From DASPKM01 sp963817075 (lineage in GTDB: Bacteria > Bacteroidota > Bacteroidia > Chitinophagales > Chitinophagaceae): a DNA stretch of 64,000 nt. Location: the NCBI GenBank assembly GCA_963817075.1, contig CAWFMT010000003.1:124001-188000 (forward strand), given 5' to 3'. Under the pieces are notes generated by a model. It did no database searches. It was given only the letters and a program-made list of their open reading frames with translations, and was not told the DNA's origin. Every line of letters begins with the position of its first letter. The stretch's first letter is position 1. Both the position numbers and the translations under genes were made by a program. Positions 9,014 to 18,800 of the stretch are shown piece by piece.

Positions 9014-9754
9014 ATGCAAAAGCAATTGATCAGGTTTAAGGATCTAGGTTCAATGGAATATGCTGAGGCCTGGGATTTCCAGGAAGATCTATTAAAAAAG
9101 AACCTGGAGGTAAAAACCATTTTACGGGAAGAGAAGGAAAGGAATGAATTCAAATCAGCAGGAATTATTTCAACTGTAAATCACCTTCTGTTTGTTGAAC
9201 ATCCACCTGTATACACCCTGGGTAAGAGCGGAAAAGATCAGCATTTGTTATTTGATGAGGAGGAGCGTGAAAAAAGAGGGATTGAATTCTTCAGGATTAA
9301 TCGGGGAGGTGATATTACATTTCATGGACCTGGTCAGATTGTTGGGTACCCCATCCTGGACCTGGAGAATTACTATACCGACATTGGCCGTTATTTGAGG
9401 AGTCTTGAAGAAGTGATCATACTCACATTAAAAGATTATGGAATTGAAGGCGGAAGGTCCAAAGGTGAGACCGGAGTCTGGATTGATTCCGGAATTGCGG
9501 GTAGAGAAAGAAAAATCTGCGCAATGGGGATCCGATGCAGCAGATGGATCACCATGCATGGTTTCGCATTCAATGTAAATACTGATCTCTCTTTTTTCAA
9601 TGGGATTGTTCCTTGCGGAATTCAACACAAACAAGTGACATCTTTGAGCAAAGAAATCGGCTTGGAAATGGATATGGAGCAGGTGAAAGACAGGTTGAAA
9701 AAGAATTTTGAACTTGTGTTCGATTCGATCCTCGTTGAATCCGAATTGATCTAA
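9014..9754 (+). CDS. lipB: Octanoyl-[acyl-carrier-protein]:protein N-octanoyltransferase
   Basis: Transfers octanoyl from ACP to lipoyl domains of 2-oxoacid dehydrogenases and GcvH, the first step of lipoate synthesis. The 246-residue product contains the family signature RGGDITFHGPGQIVGYP, the Lys-containing KICAMGIR and the catalytic Cys in NGIVPCGI, preceded by MHGFAFNVNTDLSFF. The length is normal. It overlaps by 4 bp the end of the convergent 9751 gene. No lipA is seen in the window, so lipoate genes are dispersed. Confidence 0.93.
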   Translation: MQKQLIRFKDLGSMEYAEAWDFQEDLLKKNLEVKTILREEKERNEFKSAGIISTVNHLLFVEHPPVYTLGKSGKDQHLLFDEEEREKRGIEFFRINRGGDITFHGPGQIVGYPILDLENYYTDIGRYLRSLEEVIILTLKDYGIEGGRSKGETGVWIDSGIAGRERKICAMGIRCSRWITMHGFAFNVNTDLSFFNGIVPCGIQHKQVTSLSKEIGLEMDMEQVKDRLKKNFELVFDSILVESELI

Positions 9755-10626
9755 AAATCTTTTGGTATATAAAAACGATGCTTCTCTCTTAATACACCAT
9801 TCTCATATAACTCAAATCTAAACCAGCCAGAGTGGAGGAAATTAGATTTATCCAGCGTTAAAGGGGATTGTTTCACCTCTTTTAATTCAAACAATGGTGT
9901 ATGGTCTTCTTCAAAAAATTTCACCTGATATTTCTTATCTGAATTCTGAGGCAGGGCAACAGTAACATTTCCATCTCTGCCTGTGAAAACATAGATAGAT
10001 GGCTTATAAATCTCTTTTGGAACAAATGGCTTGATAAGTAAGGTGTCAACAGACCTGAAGACGAGGGTATCCTTTGTTTTGTATAAAATTGAATCTCGCA
10101 ATGATTTGAGGTTGTTTTCAGGAATTTCGATAACTATACTATCACCCTTCTTAACAAAAAGCATTCTCACTGGTTCAGTCACAGGTTGATTGATTCCGGG
10201 TTGATTTGGCAATTTTCCAGGATCAGAAATTACTCTTCCATTATCTGATTTTATATTGATCTGTGCAGGATCTCCGCTTAATGATTTGGATGTATCGAGG
10301 ATTGGTCTTTTTGCCTTAGTGAAAAAGTACTTGCCGCTATCCAAAACAATGAACAGGCGGTAAAACTGGAATTCAGTGGGCGCCTTTGTGTCAACAAAAC
10401 CATTTTGAAGAACCCGTGGATCAGGAACTGTAAGGATAGTTTTATAATTGCGCAGGCTGTCGAATGAACGTTGAATGCTAATTTGGGTTACAACAGGATA
10501 TGAGTTAGTCCAGCTGACAATAGTCCTTCCTTTACCCCGACTGACAACAGAAAAATCTGGAAGGATGTTTTGTGAGAAAGAATTTATCGAAACCAGGAGG
10601 AAAACAGCTAATGCGATATTTTTCAT
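9751..10626 (-). CDS. Exported protein of unknown function, fibronectin-like N-terminal part
   Basis: Not recognised. The ATG at 10626 (MKNIALAVFLLVSINSFSQ) gives a clear signal peptide, so the longer frame to 10674 is rejected. The first 90 residues after the signal (RTIVSWTNSYPVVTQISIQRS, FVDTKAPTEFQFYRLFIV) resemble a fibronectin type III domain. The C-terminal half contains a beta-rich module (SIYVFTGRDGNVTVALPQ, SGWFRFELYENGVLREKHRF). A Pro/Asn-rich linker joins them. It is probably periplasmic or surface-located. It is convergent with lipB, sharing 4 bp. Confidence 0.65.
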   Translation of the reverse strand: MKNIALAVFLLVSINSFSQNILPDFSVVSRGKGRTIVSWTNSYPVVTQISIQRSFDSLRNYKTILTVPDPRVLQNGFVDTKAPTEFQFYRLFIVLDSGKYFFTKAKRPILDTSKSLSGDPAQINIKSDNGRVISDPGKLPNQPGINQPVTEPVRMLFVKKGDSIVIEIPENNLKSLRDSILYKTKDTLVFRSVDTLLIKPFVPKEIYKPSIYVFTGRDGNVTVALPQNSDKKYQVKFFEEDHTPLFELKEVKQSPLTLDKSNFLHSGWFRFELYENGVLREKHRFYIPKDF

Positions 10627-10689
10627 GTATAAATAAAACGTGATGAGGTAGCAAAAAATTTCATCGTCAGTCACAAAGATATAGCCGCG

Positions 10690-10912
10690 AAACGTGAAAC
10701 CCGAAATCCTTGATATTTTGGAATTTTGGAATTGGGAAATTGGGAAAATGGGAAAATGGAATTGGTAATTAGGTATTAGGAATTAAGATAGTTGAATGGT
10801 TGATTAGTTGAACCGTTGAATTGGGAATTGTGATCAACTGGCAACTGTCGTCTTCCGTCCAATGAGTATTTAATTCTAAACTCGAAACTCCAAACCTGAA
10901 ACCCGAAATTTT
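10690..10912. repeat. Intergenic word-like AT-rich repeats
   Basis: A gene-free gap holding short iterated words such as GGGAAATTGGGAAAATGGG, GAATTAAG, GTTGATTAGTTGAACCGTTG and CTCGAAACTCCAAACCTGAAACCC. The same kinds of word recur near 26955-27118, 27837-27919, 33626-33678, 35036-35118, 46990-47162 and 55985-56065. No ORF, hairpin terminator or promoter is convincing. Confidence 0.6.
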
Positions 10913-10914
10913 CA

Positions 10915-11829
10915 TCAAAAAAGCAATTTACCAACCGGAAGCGACCGGTTTCCCTGTAAACCCCCACTGTGAATTATCAGGATCGTAGATCCCACAGGGA
11001 AATACTCTTTTTCAATCAGGTCCATGATGGCAAAGAATAGCTTACCGGTGTAAACAAAGTCGGAAGGAATTCCAGTTTCTTTCCACCATTTATTCATGAA
11101 TTCAATTAATTCCTCTGTTTCCCTGGCATAACCGCCAAAGCTGTAGTCATAAGAAATCCAATACTTCTTATTTCCAGAATACTCATCAATGAATTGATTC
11201 AATTCATTATCCTTAACACTGATCCTTAAAGAACTGATCCCGATGACTTCCTGGTCTTGTGTGCATTTAGTAAGTAAGCCTGTCATCATGGTGCCTGATC
11301 CAATGGAACAACAAATATGTGAATACTTGTTATTGACTGCTGTAAGGATTTCGGATGCACCCTGAATGCCATGTTCATTTTGTCCGCCCTCTTCTATGAG
11401 GTATGCATTGGAATAGTTTTTTTTCACTTTATCATAGATCGGGTCTTTGTCGCGAAATTCTCCCCTGCTTAAAAATTCAAACTCCATGTCCCATGATCTT
11501 GCGTCGAGGAGGGTAGGCGAAAAATTTCTTGGTTCTTCGCCTCTGATAAGCCCAAGACTTTTCAATCCAAGCTTGTGAGCTGAATAAGCCGTAGCATGTA
11601 TATGATTTGAATATGCGCCACCGGATGTAACGATCAAATCTTTTTTCTGATAGATGGCCTCCTGAAGGGAATACTTTAGCTTGAACCATTTATTTCCTGA
11701 TACGATGGCATGGATTTTATCAAGTCTAAGAACGTCAAGTTGGATTTTTTTACTTGCTGCAAGGGATGAGGAAACAGGATGAATAATTGCCTTACTTGGG
11801 TCCACTATCTCATCAATGTTAGCAATCAT
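10915..11829 (-). CDS. PLP enzyme of the ACC deaminase/D-cysteine desulfhydrase family
   Basis: Fold-type II PLP enzyme of 304 residues. The PLP-lysine region is seen at GNKWFKLKYSL, followed by VTSGGAYSNHIHATAYSAHKLG (a 22-residue segment of which the SNH triad is diagnostic), SIGSGTMMTGLL for phosphate binding and IIHSGGLQGNRS at the C terminus. Bacterial members usually act as D-cysteine desulfhydrase; true 1-aminocyclopropane-1-carboxylate deaminases need specific Tyr and Glu residues that I cannot verify. It is divergent from the nucleotidyltransferase gene, 50 bp apart. Confidence 0.85.
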   Translation of the reverse strand: MIANIDEIVDPSKAIIHPVSSSLAASKKIQLDVLRLDKIHAIVSGNKWFKLKYSLQEAIYQKKDLIVTSGGAYSNHIHATAYSAHKLGLKSLGLIRGEEPRNFSPTLLDARSWDMEFEFLSRGEFRDKDPIYDKVKKNYSNAYLIEEGGQNEHGIQGASEILTAVNNKYSHICCSIGSGTMMTGLLTKCTQDQEVIGISSLRISVKDNELNQFIDEYSGNKKYWISYDYSFGGYARETEELIEFMNKWWKETGIPSDFVYTGKLFFAIMDLIEKEYFPVGSTILIIHSGGLQGNRSLPVGKLLF

Positions 11830-11836
11830 AAATCCT

Positions 11837-11844
11837 TACTTTTG
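11837..11844 (+). promoter_or_regulatory. Candidate -7 element for the nucleotidyltransferase gene
   Basis: TACTTTTG matches TAnnTTTG and lies 35 bases before the ATG at 11880. No clear -33 TTTG is visible. Confidence 0.35.
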
Positions 11845-11879
11845 CTTGCTCTAAAAATAAAGGCGTAAAATTAATTGAA

Positions 11880-12782
11880 ATGGAACCTACACTGTTGATA
11901 CTGGCGGCTGGCATGGCTTCAAGGTATGGAAGTATGAAACAGATCCAGTCTTTCGGACCTTCTGGCGAAACTATCATGGAATATTCTATTTACGATGCTA
12001 TCAGGGCAGGCTTTAAGAAAGTCGTTTTCATTATCAGGGAAGAATTCGCAGATGATTTCAAAGAAATTTTCGAACCCAAATTAAAGGGCAAAATAGAAAC
12101 TGATTATGTTTTTCAGGAACTTGATTCTTATATAGGCGATAGAAAAGTGCCTGAAGGCAGAACAAAGCCATGGGGAACTGCTCATGCAATGCTCACATCC
12201 AGGGAGAAAGTTCACGAGCCTTTTGCCGTGATCAATGCTGATGATTTTTATGGCAGAGATGCATTTCAGAAAGCATATGATTTCTTAACTAAGGAAGTTC
12301 GCCCAGATCTCTACGCTATTATTGGATATGAACTTGCAAAGACGTTGTCGGAGAATGGAACAGTAAGCAGGGGAGTTTGTGAGGAGAAAAATGGCTACCT
12401 CGTGTCAATAGCCGAGCGGACCAAGATCTATAGAGAAGGTAATAGGATTGTGTATGAGGAGAACGGACAGAAGTTAGAGGTGCCGTATAATTCAAAAGTA
12501 TCAATGAATTTCTGGTGCTTTCATCATTCAGTATTTAACCTGATTGAAAAATGGTTTCATGAATTTCTTGATAGGAGCATGACAGATCCCAAAGCAGAAT
12601 TCTTCATACCTATCATCGGAGATCTATTCGTCAAAAGTAGAAATGGAAAGATCAGGATCATTCCTACTGACGCTCAATGGTTTGGAGTAACCTATAAGGA
12701 GGATGCGCCCATCGTCAAGGAAAATCTGAATGACCTCGTCAGGGGTGGAGAATATCCAGAGAATCTTTGGGGCGAGAAGTAG
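11880..12782 (+). CDS. Sugar-1-phosphate nucleotidyltransferase-like protein
   Basis: A 300-residue protein with a nucleotidyltransferase fold. The N-terminal pyrophosphorylase loop LILAAGMASRYGSMKQIQ has the Gly-rich GxxSR motif, and AVINADDFYGRDAF holds the metal-binding Asp pair expected after the central sheet. GTAHAML corresponds to the usual GTA..L substrate loop. The substrate sugar cannot be told. In Bacteroidota this cytosolic protein is often annotated as NDP-sugar pyrophosphorylase and found away from polysaccharide clusters, as here. It is followed by a palindromic repeat before the convergent protease gene. Confidence 0.85.
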   Translation: MEPTLLILAAGMASRYGSMKQIQSFGPSGETIMEYSIYDAIRAGFKKVVFIIREEFADDFKEIFEPKLKGKIETDYVFQELDSYIGDRKVPEGRTKPWGTAHAMLTSREKVHEPFAVINADDFYGRDAFQKAYDFLTKEVRPDLYAIIGYELAKTLSENGTVSRGVCEEKNGYLVSIAERTKIYREGNRIVYEENGQKLEVPYNSKVSMNFWCFHHSVFNLIEKWFHEFLDRSMTDPKAEFFIPIIGDLFVKSRNGKIRIIPTDAQWFGVTYKEDAPIVKENLNDLVRGGEYPENLWGEK

Positions 12783-12786
12783 TAAT

Positions 12787-12864
12787 TTAACCGCAAGGGC
12801 ACGAAGACGCGAAGGTTCGCCAGGGTCCTTGCGAAACATTGCGTCCTGACGTCTTGGCGGTTAA
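12787..12864. repeat. 3'-end palindromic repeat, complete copy 2
   Basis: TTAACCGC at the left end and GCGGTTAA at the right, with GAAGACGCGAAGG and CCTTGCGAAAC inside. It lies between convergent genes at 12782 and 12879. Confidence 0.85.
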
Positions 12865-12878
12865 ACAAAATCAATTTC

Positions 12879-13976
12879 CTAGTAACTCTTCACCATGAAG
12901 ATGCAATCCTCGATCTTTTTGATCTGCTGAGTCCTGTCCATGCCTTTGAGTGTCGAAGTAACAGGCAGTTTCACATTCTGAAAGACAGTATCTTTTTTCG
13001 CTTCTTCAAACGTTCTGAAAAGATTCTTGGCAGTCACGGCGAAAACAACGCCCTGTGCCTGAGTTTGACGCGTATTTATAATTCCAATGACTTCTCCATT
13101 TTTATTGAAGACAGGTCCGCCAGAGTTTCCAGGATTTGCTGCAACTCCAATCTGGCAACTCATAGTGTCACCACCAAAACCAGTTTTGGCACTCATATAA
13201 CCTTCATTATACACGATCTCATCTCTTGGATAGCCTAGTGTAAATAATTGTTCGCCCAGATCTGCTCCATTTTTGCGTATGGCATAAGGAATTGAACTGA
13301 AGGATTTGAAATCCTCATCAACAATCTTGAGAATCGCGATATCTGCTAGCTTATCAATGAACAATGTTTTTGCCCTGAATTCCTGTTGCTTGTTATTTTG
13401 AACTATTACACTGCTCGCATTATTAACCACGTGGGCGTTAGTGACCAGGTAACCATTTCCATCGATCAAAAAACCTGTGCCTCCTGATTTTACTTCAACG
13501 TTTTCAGGTGCCTTACTAATAATGAGGTTATTCAATTCTTTCCGAACCTCATTCTTAGCCTTAATAACTTCATTGCTGAACTTCCGACCCAGGGTTTGAA
13601 GTTGCTCATTGCTCTTTTTCTGGGTATAGTATGACATCATCCCGGCAATAGCAATCGCGGTAATGCCTGCTATGGATGCAGCAACTGCCCATACTTTCTT
13701 ATTTCTCCTGAAGAATTCTACAACTTTTGGCTTCGGAACTCTTTCAATAATCTCACCTGATTCTACAAGGTTGGTATGGACTTCGTTCAGGCCGGCTTTG
13801 AAATTCTTATGTTCCCCAAACTTATTGAGTTGATTCAGGAACATTGTATGTGCCACAACCAGTTGGTCAACCTCAGGATTAGAATTGCGCAGCTGTTCAA
13901 AGTATTCCTTCTCCTGCTGGTTCATCTCATCCCGTATATAGCGCTCAACCGCGTCTAACATTTGAATTTCATCCAT
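12879..13976 (-). CDS. Membrane-anchored trypsin-like (S1C) serine protease with anti-sigma-like N terminus
   Basis: The 365-residue product has three parts. Residues 1-90 are cytosolic, helical and charged, resembling non-zinc Bacteroidota anti-sigma domains (there is no HxxxCxxC). Residues 95-116 are a single membrane helix. Residues about 165-320 are a chymotrypsin-fold protease with the triad His182 (VTNAHVV), Asp212 (ADIAIL) and Ser285 (NPGNSGGPVF). No PDZ domain follows. The orientation puts the protease in the periplasm. The gene overlaps the stop of the upstream ECF sigma gene by one base, so the two should be made together. Family knowledge supports the protease call; the anti-sigma role is inferred from position and topology. 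Confidence 0.85.
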   Translation of the reverse strand: MDEIQMLDAVERYIRDEMNQQEKEYFEQLRNSNPEVDQLVVAHTMFLNQLNKFGEHKNFKAGLNEVHTNLVESGEIIERVPKPKVVEFFRRNKKVWAVAASIAGITAIAIAGMMSYYTQKKSNEQLQTLGRKFSNEVIKAKNEVRKELNNLIISKAPENVEVKSGGTGFLIDGNGYLVTNAHVVNNASSVIVQNNKQQEFRAKTLFIDKLADIAILKIVDEDFKSFSSIPYAIRKNGADLGEQLFTLGYPRDEIVYNEGYMSAKTGFGGDTMSCQIGVAANPGNSGGPVFNKNGEVIGIINTRQTQAQGVVFAVTAKNLFRTFEEAKKDTVFQNVKLPVTSTLKGMDRTQQIKKIEDCIFMVKSY

Positions 13977-14590
13977 CAGATTGATTCATTTTTATACTGA
14001 GCAAAGAATATTTTTTTCAGCCTCATCAGGCATTTATACTTCTGATTCTTGGCATTATCAGCATTTGTATAACCAAAGCTTCCTGCAATATCAGACATGT
14101 TTCTCTTCTGAATGTAAAACGCCTCCAGCAAACTCTTACAAGGCTCACCAAGATGCATCATCGCCTTTTCCATCAACAAATAATCAGCGTTTCGCTTTTC
14201 CTGGGCCTCAACCTCTTCTTCAACCGGAACCATTTCCTCCAGGCCATTCACATCTGTAACATATTTCTGTAGCTGGCTCAACCGCTTCAACCATATCCTT
14301 CGACTTACTGAATACAGATAAGTCTTGATCTGGCAATTAAGCTCAAACGTATCAGACTGAGCCTTTTCATAAAGAACTATCATTGCTTCCTGAAACACAT
14401 CCCTTGCATCGTCAACCGTTCCTTGATTATTGATAATCAATGCCTGCACCATTTTATAGTGCTGTCGGTACAAACTTTCAATTGCCAGTTTATCGTTTTC
14501 AGCCAATCCCCGTAGCAGGGCCTGTTCGTTAAGCTCGCTTTTCACGAAATAATCAATATTTATACAGCTTTCTGCCCGAAAGTAACCCAT
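13976..14590 (-). CDS. ECF-type RNA polymerase sigma factor
   Basis: A 204-residue sigma-70 family protein with only regions 2 and 4. Region 2 includes YRQHYKMVQALI and DDARDVFQEAMIVLYEKA, with the conserved D-A-x-D-V-x-Q core. Region 4 includes LGEPCKSLLEAFYIQKRNMSDIAG, where GEPC replaces the more usual P-x-R segment, as in one Bacteroidota subgroup. The next gene, the membrane protease, starts within its stop codon. No other regulator is nearby, so the downstream protein is its likely partner. The ATG at 14590 is used; an internal start is possible because the first 15 residues look non-conserved. Confidence 0.88.
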   Translation of the reverse strand: MGYFRAESCINIDYFVKSELNEQALLRGLAENDKLAIESLYRQHYKMVQALIINNQGTVDDARDVFQEAMIVLYEKAQSDTFELNCQIKTYLYSVSRRIWLKRLSQLQKYVTDVNGLEEMVPVEEEVEAQEKRNADYLLMEKAMMHLGEPCKSLLEAFYIQKRNMSDIAGSFGYTNADNAKNQKYKCLMRLKKIFFAQYKNESI

Positions 14591-14721
14591 TAAACAGGCT
14601 TTGCAAGTGTTTTTAGGAAAATCTGAACAGAGGGGAAAAAAAATTCAAGAACCGGGGTTACTTTTTATCGGTGCCGGTATTAACCTCAAACTCATTCATT
14701 CATAAAACTAAAAGAAACACA

Positions 14722-14904
14722 ATGAAAAAGCTTTTGTTAATTCTTGCTGTAGGAGCTTTCGTAGCCTGCAACGATGGTGGCTCTACTGAAACAACTACTG
14801 ATTCAACTACAACAACTGTAGATTCTCCAGCAGTAGTAGTTCCTGATACAACTACAGTTATTGTTGACACAACCGGAGTTAAGCCAGATTCAACTAAGAA
14901 ATAA
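14722..14904 (+). CDS. Small Thr-rich lipoprotein, function unknown
   Basis: A 60-residue product with a lipoprotein signal (MKKLLLILAVGAFVACND, Cys at residue 16). The rest is a Thr/Val/Asp-rich unstructured tail (TETTTDSTTTTVDSPAVVV). The frame runs back to 14671, but the ATG at 14722 gives the signal peptide. A strong terminator follows at 14936-14966. Such small acidic lipoproteins are common in Chitinophagaceae; no function can be assigned. Confidence 0.75.
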   Translation: MKKLLLILAVGAFVACNDGGSTETTTDSTTTTVDSPAVVVPDTTTVIVDTTGVKPDSTKK

Positions 14905-14929
14905 GTTTTTCTATAATGGCAAGCAATCG

Positions 14930-15694
14930 TTAGAGGCCAGCCCGAAGTTTCGGGATGGCTTTTTTCTTGCCCGGATCTGCCAGGCTTTTCAGATAGATTG
15001 CATTCCTAAGTGCAGCAATCGTAGCGGTATTATTAAAGTATATATAGGCTGATTTTACCTGCCTTGAACTCTCAATTGCAGCCTTTACTTCCTCAATCTG
15101 GCTCCTTTTGTATTGTGAATAATAGAGCTTCGGAAGGCCATGGAACCTATAATAGACCGTTGGCGAATTGATTATTGCCTTATCTGGTAATTCAGGATAA
15201 CTATGACCGCAGAAGCTAATGTTTGCGGATTTCAATCTCTCATAAACTTTTCGATTCCACCAGCTCTCGTGCCTGAATTCCAGCACATTTCTGCAGGATC
15301 CATCTAATTGCTGAACTATTCTGTCAAGATTTTGTTCTGTATAAACTAATCCAGAAGGCAATTGAATAAGAATACATCCCAATTTCTCTTTTAATCCCTC
15401 CTTACTGGTTCTGTAAAAATCCCCAAGCATTCTTTCAGTTTCATTGAATCGCTTATAGTGAGTAATCAATCGGGGAGCCTTTACCGAAAAAGAAAAATCT
15501 GGCGGACTGCTATTATACCAGTTTTCCAGAAAATGAAGCTGAGGAAAGCGGTAGAAAGTAACATTCAATTCAAGGGTATTGAAATAAGTGCAGTAATATT
15601 CAAACCATTTCCTTTTGGGCATTCCTTCAGGATAGAAAATGCCTCTCCAGTCGTTATAATGAAATCCGGAGCATCCTATTTGCCATTTGATCAT
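14930..15694 (-). CDS. DUF72 domain-containing protein (TIM-barrel, YecE-like)
   Basis: A 254-residue cytosolic protein of the DUF72/YecE family: WQIGCSGFHYNDWRGIFYP at the N terminus, LELNVTFYRFP, FSFSVKAPRLITHYKR, CILIQLPSG, LEFRHESWW, YRFHGLPKLY and YIYFNNT are all typical family segments. The biochemical role is not established in the family. It is convergent with the small lipoprotein gene. Its last codons contain that gene's terminator hairpin. The next gene upstream on the same strand is the histidine kinase, separated by a palindromic repeat. Confidence 0.9.
   Translation of the reverse strand: MIKWQIGCSGFHYNDWRGIFYPEGMPKRKWFEYYCTYFNTLELNVTFYRFPQLHFLENWYNSSPPDFSFSVKAPRLITHYKRFNETERMLGDFYRTSKEGLKEKLGCILIQLPSGLVYTEQNLDRIVQQLDGSCRNVLEFRHESWWNRKVYERLKSANISFCGHSYPELPDKAIINSPTVYYRFHGLPKLYYSQYKRSQIEEVKAAIESSRQVKSAYIYFNNTATIAALRNAIYLKSLADPGKKKAIPKLRAGL
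14936..14966 (+). terminator. Rho-independent terminator of the small lipoprotein gene
   Basis: GCCA and CCCGAA pair with TTCGGG and TGGC around a GT loop, with one internal mismatch, followed by TTTTTT. The hairpin lies inside the last codons of the convergent DUF72 gene. Confidence 0.85.
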
Positions 15695-15721
15695 CGGGTT
15701 TCGAGTTTGAAAATTGGATTA

Positions 15722-15798
15722 TTAACCGCAGAGACGCGAAGGCGCAAAGTATCGCAAGGACCTAGCGCTGCCTTGCGCCTTTGTTTCTTGGCGGTTAA
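15722..15798. repeat. 3'-end palindromic repeat, complete copy 3
   Basis: TTAACCGCAGAGACGCGAAG at the left, TTGGCGGTTAA at the right, with ATCGCAAGGACC in the loop. It lies just 3' of the histidine kinase stop and upstream of the DUF72 start. Confidence 0.85.
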
Positions 15799-15804
15799 TA
15801 AATA

Positions 15805-18800
15805 TCACGTCGTAGGAATAACAAACGTGAACTTCGCCCCATTCCCTGGAGAACCCTGAGCGAATATTATGCCGCCATGATTTTCGATTATTTTCTTGCA
15901 AATGGCCAGCCCGATTCCTGAACCTTCGAATTCACTTCTGCTGTGCAATCTTTGGAAGATTGTGAAGATTTTATTGGCGAACATATTGTCGAACCCAATA
16001 CCATTATCTGAAATGGTTACCTGCAGGTAATTTTTTGATTTGGGGAGATTATGTTTTTGTGCATCTTTCGCAGTAAGCCATTCATGTTGGATTTTTATGT
16101 GAGGAGTTAAACCTTTTTGATTAAACTTTAAACTGTTCATCAACAAATTCTGAAGCAATTGCCTGAATTGGGAAGGAACGATATTTACTTCCGGCAGTTC
16201 ATCAGATTCGATCACTGCTTTTTGCTCTTCTATTTTGTGCTCAAGAGTTTTTATTACTTCGTCCAGAATCGCTTGCAGACTGTATGATCTGAAAGATTTA
16301 TCAATCGAGATCATTGAAACAGATAAAAGATCTGTGATCAATCCCTGCATGCGTCTGGCTGAATCAATGACCTTGTCGAGGTACATTTTGCCTTCTTCGC
16401 TCAAAGCATTTGATTCAGTTGACATCAGCCTATCACCAAAGATGGAAATTTTTCTTAGTGGTTCCTTCAGATCATGACTGGCAACATATGCAAATTCTTC
16501 AAGGTTCGCATTTGATTGCTGCAACTCAATATTTTTTTGAGAAAGTGTTTGTTCAATTTCTTTTCGTTCTGTAATATCAATTGCTGCTCCTAATAATTTT
16601 GCAGGAACTCCTTGTTCGTCCCGTTCAAAAACAATTTCCCTGACCAGCAGCCAGGCATAGCTGTCTTTATTATCCCTGACTCTGCATTCATATTCAATAA
16701 TTCCATTTCCACCTTTATTGTAAAGATCTTTCTTCTTTTCAAGCACCATCGCCAGGTCATCAGGATGATAGAGTTCGAGTAATCCATGCTCAAGTTCCAT
16801 TAATTCAGCCGGCTCAAATCCCAGGACATACCTTATCTCGTGGTTTACATAGATGATCTTTTCAGTGATCAGATTAAGCAAATAAAGAATGGTTGGCGAA
16901 GCATCGGCAATATGCTTGATGAAATGTTCCTGTTCCTTTACCTTCTCTTCAGCCCGAATTCGTTCTGTAATATCGATAGAGATATTGAGAACATTTTCAA
17001 CCTGCCCGCTTGCATCTCTGTCGAAAATAGTACCAAACGTATGGAACCACCTGTAGTCACCGGCCAAATGTCTCATACGGTAAATGAATTCCACCACCAG
17101 GCTGTTATCCTCTCTATTCTCCTGGAGATTTGCAGATTGTAGGGCCTCGGAATTTCTTTCAACAAGCATAGAAACATCATCGGGATGAATCAATCCAGAG
17201 AAAAATCCTACGCCTTCTTTCAGAGCAATTGATGGCTCATATCCAAGCAACTTTTGCAATCCACCACTCACGAAACTATATACACCAGTTTTTATATTGT
17301 AAGAAGCAATGATGGATGGAGTAGCATCAGCAATCTTTTTGATGAACATCTGGTTCTGCACCAACCTGTCAATTAATTGTTGTCTCTCTGTAATATCCTG
17401 GGAAACGCCAACGATCCAAATTGCATGGCCATTTGCATCAGTAACAACTTTTCCATTTGCATGGATCACTCTTTCTGAACCATTCCTTTGAATGATCCGG
17501 TGCTGGAAGAAATAATTTTTGTTTTTCTCAACAGCCTCACCAACTGTTTGCAGGACCTTCGATCTATCTTCAGGGTGGATGAATGTCTGGTAGCTTTCGT
17601 AAGTTATTTCCTCTGATTGTGGTTCAATGCCATAGATCCGATACAATTCATCGGACCAGTAAACAGAATTATTTTTGATATCCCATTTCCAATTACCAAT
17701 GTGTGCCATTGATTCCGCCTGTTTGTACAAATCTTCCTGCTCCTGTAATTGCTCAATTAATTCCTGCCGCTCTGTGATATCCTGCTCAGTCCCAAAAATG
17801 ATCGTGCCCTGACCGTCTTCATTCTGTTGCAATTTGGCAAGTGAACGAAGTGTTTTGTGACGTCCTTTGGAAGTAATGATCCTAAAAGTGAAATCCTGTT
17901 CCTGTTCATGAATGATCTTCGTAAGACCTGCTTCAATGTTTTGACGGTCCTCGGGATGCACAAATGATTTGAAGAGATCCAATGTGATTCTTTGGGATTG
18001 GGGATCCAGATCGTAGATCCTGTACAACTCATCAGACCAAATAATTTCATCACTGCCGATGGTCCATTTCCAGCTACCTATATGAGCAAGATGTTCTGCC
18101 TGTTTATAAAGTCTTTCGCTTTGCTGAAGTTGTTCTACTAATTGATGCCTTTCCGTAATATCCTGTAGAGTTCCAAAGAGTCGATACGGCTTGCCCACTT
18201 CATCGGTAAGAATTTCTCCCTTGGCATGTAGGGTTTTTTGTCTTCCGCCCTTAAGAATTATGCGGTAAGTAAAATCATACGCACTATTATTCTTAATTGA
18301 ATCGATCATGATTTGCTTAACACGTTCCCTATCCTCAGGATGATTGAAACTTGCGATGAATTCATCTGGGACTGGGGTTTTGAGAGGTAACTCATACATT
18401 CTATACAGTTCATCCGACCATTCCAGAGTATTTGTTGCAAGATCCCATCTCCAATTGCCAAGATGAGTTAATGTTTCTGCCTGTTTATATAGTTGTTCAT
18501 TTTCACTGATCTTCTCTTTTAAAAGATCGATATACATCTTTGTGCTGACAGTTTCTGCCTCTAGAATAAACTGATCAATTTCTTTAACAATCTCAAGGCT
18601 TTCATAAAGATCTCTACCATAAGCAGGCAGGAATTTCAGCAAGACTTGTTTGCGGAGATAACTTATTTGGGTGATGTCTTCTGCAATTATATTCTCTCTG
18701 GTAATGATAGGAAGCTGATCAGAAAACCATCGTTTTATTGCTTCATTGATCTGATCCCTGGCTTTATTCTCAACAAAATAGGTAAGGAATTCAATTGAAG

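Noticed and set aside
10776..10967. Minus-strand ORF of 63 residues over the word-like repeat at 10690-10912
   Set aside because: It is made of repeat words and overlaps the end of the desulfhydrase-like gene.
16235..17491. Several plus-strand ORFs of 60-100 residues within the histidine kinase
   Set aside because: They are antisense shadow frames with no start context or composition support.
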